Shown here: piece after piece, positions 14,310-14,404 of the stretch
Position numbering within the stretch: the stretch's first letter is position 1
How the letters are laid out: every line of letters starts with the position of its first letter
Origin: Hyphomicrobiales bacterium
GTDB taxonomy: Bacteria; Pseudomonadota; Alphaproteobacteria; Rhizobiales; Beijerinckiaceae
Direction: 5' to 3'
Assembly: GCA_028290125.1 (NCBI GenBank)
Contig: JAQGKM010000013.1
Location: forward strand, 1 to 14,404
Length of the DNA: 14,404 nucleotides
Made by a program: the position numbers and the translations under genes
Notes under the pieces: model-generated
Database searches by the model: none
Seen by the model: only the letters and a program-made list of their open reading frames with translations
Told to the model about the DNA's origin: nothing

Positions 14310-14333
14310 GGATCCTACTGTGAAGTGGGATCC
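14310..14333 (+). repeat. Leader hairpin with GTGA (GNRA) tetraloop
   Basis: GGATCCTACT (14310-14319) pairs with AGTGGGATCC (14324-14333) through nine Watson-Crick pairs and one G.U, closing a GTGA tetraloop of the stable GNRA class. Flanking CTTGC (14303-14307) and GCCAAG (14334-14339) can extend the stem with one bulge. Its right half recurs at 14385-14398 (CTGTGAAG, C for T, GGGAT). It is probably a structured processing or folding element of the pre-16S leader. Confidence 0.6.
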
Positions 14334-14404
14334 GCCAAGAGACTATCGACGGTCACGTTTTCAAACACCGGCTGACTGTTTCTGCTGTGAAGCGGGATGG
14401 TTGG

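Larger units (their letters stand above)
14121..14404 (+). ncRNA. 5' leader of a ribosomal RNA operon (partial; 16S lies beyond the window)
   Basis: No coding frame is credible here. Seen: a boxA-like element, then GAAGAAAGAGAAACGTGGAC (14273-14292), a stretch I associate with the 16S leader of Hyphomicrobiales rrn operons, and three perfect or near-perfect hairpins (14133-14150; 14197-14214; 14310-14333). The transcript would be processed by RNase III and other nucleases after pairing with the spacer downstream of 16S. The conserved start of mature 16S rRNA is not present before the window ends, so the rRNA gene itself is not called. Confidence 0.75.

Overview
The window is GC-rich, densely packed chromosomal DNA of an alphaproteobacterium, most likely in the Hyphomicrobiales (Rhizobiales). 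The pointers are a Usg-family protein, a membrane-anchored DUF2778/Tlde1-type protein, a GGAAC-N17-CGTT site of the kind used by the EcfG general-stress sigma factor, and a right-hand end that reads as the promoter and leader of a ribosomal RNA operon. Genus cannot be fixed from the sequence alone. No phage, insertion sequence, CRISPR array or tRNA gene is visible.

Layout, left to right. 1-1416 (+) is the C-terminal part of a thiamine-diphosphate enzyme of the transketolase / homodimeric pyruvate dehydrogenase E1 type, cut by the window edge. It converges on a DUF2778 (Tlde1-like) anchored periplasmic protein (1435-2424, -). An FkbM-family methyltransferase (2595-3344, -) is divergent from an unusual short-chain dehydrogenase (3557-4843, +), which carries a transmembrane helix and a long low-complexity tail and has the EcfG-type promoter upstream. 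A TauE/SafE-type permease follows (4937-5698, +); its ribosome binding site lies inside a 12-bp inverted repeat.

Next comes a minus-strand run: SAM methyltransferase (8564-9175), MFS transporter (7266-8510), carboxymuconolactone-decarboxylase-like protein (6643-7242) and, after a gap, an alpha/beta hydrolase (5699-6442) whose stop abuts the permease stop. Usg (9370-9639) and a small exported protein (9744-10013) read rightward and end at a strong hairpin shared with a convergent pair: a polytopic membrane protein fused to a spermidine-synthase-like domain (10311-12338, -) and a 66-residue charged protein (10055-10255, -). A phytoene-desaturase-like FAD oxidoreductase (12414-14042, +) is divergent from the fusion gene and precedes the rRNA promoter, boxA-like element and leader hairpins (14086-14400). 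The 16S gene itself should begin beyond the window.

Most genes are widespread family members without an obvious shared pathway. The least ordinary elements are the stress-promoter-linked dehydrogenase with its membrane/disordered extension, the structured leader that masks the permease start, and the well-resolved rRNA leader. I did not find a convincing novel multi-gene defence or metabolic system.
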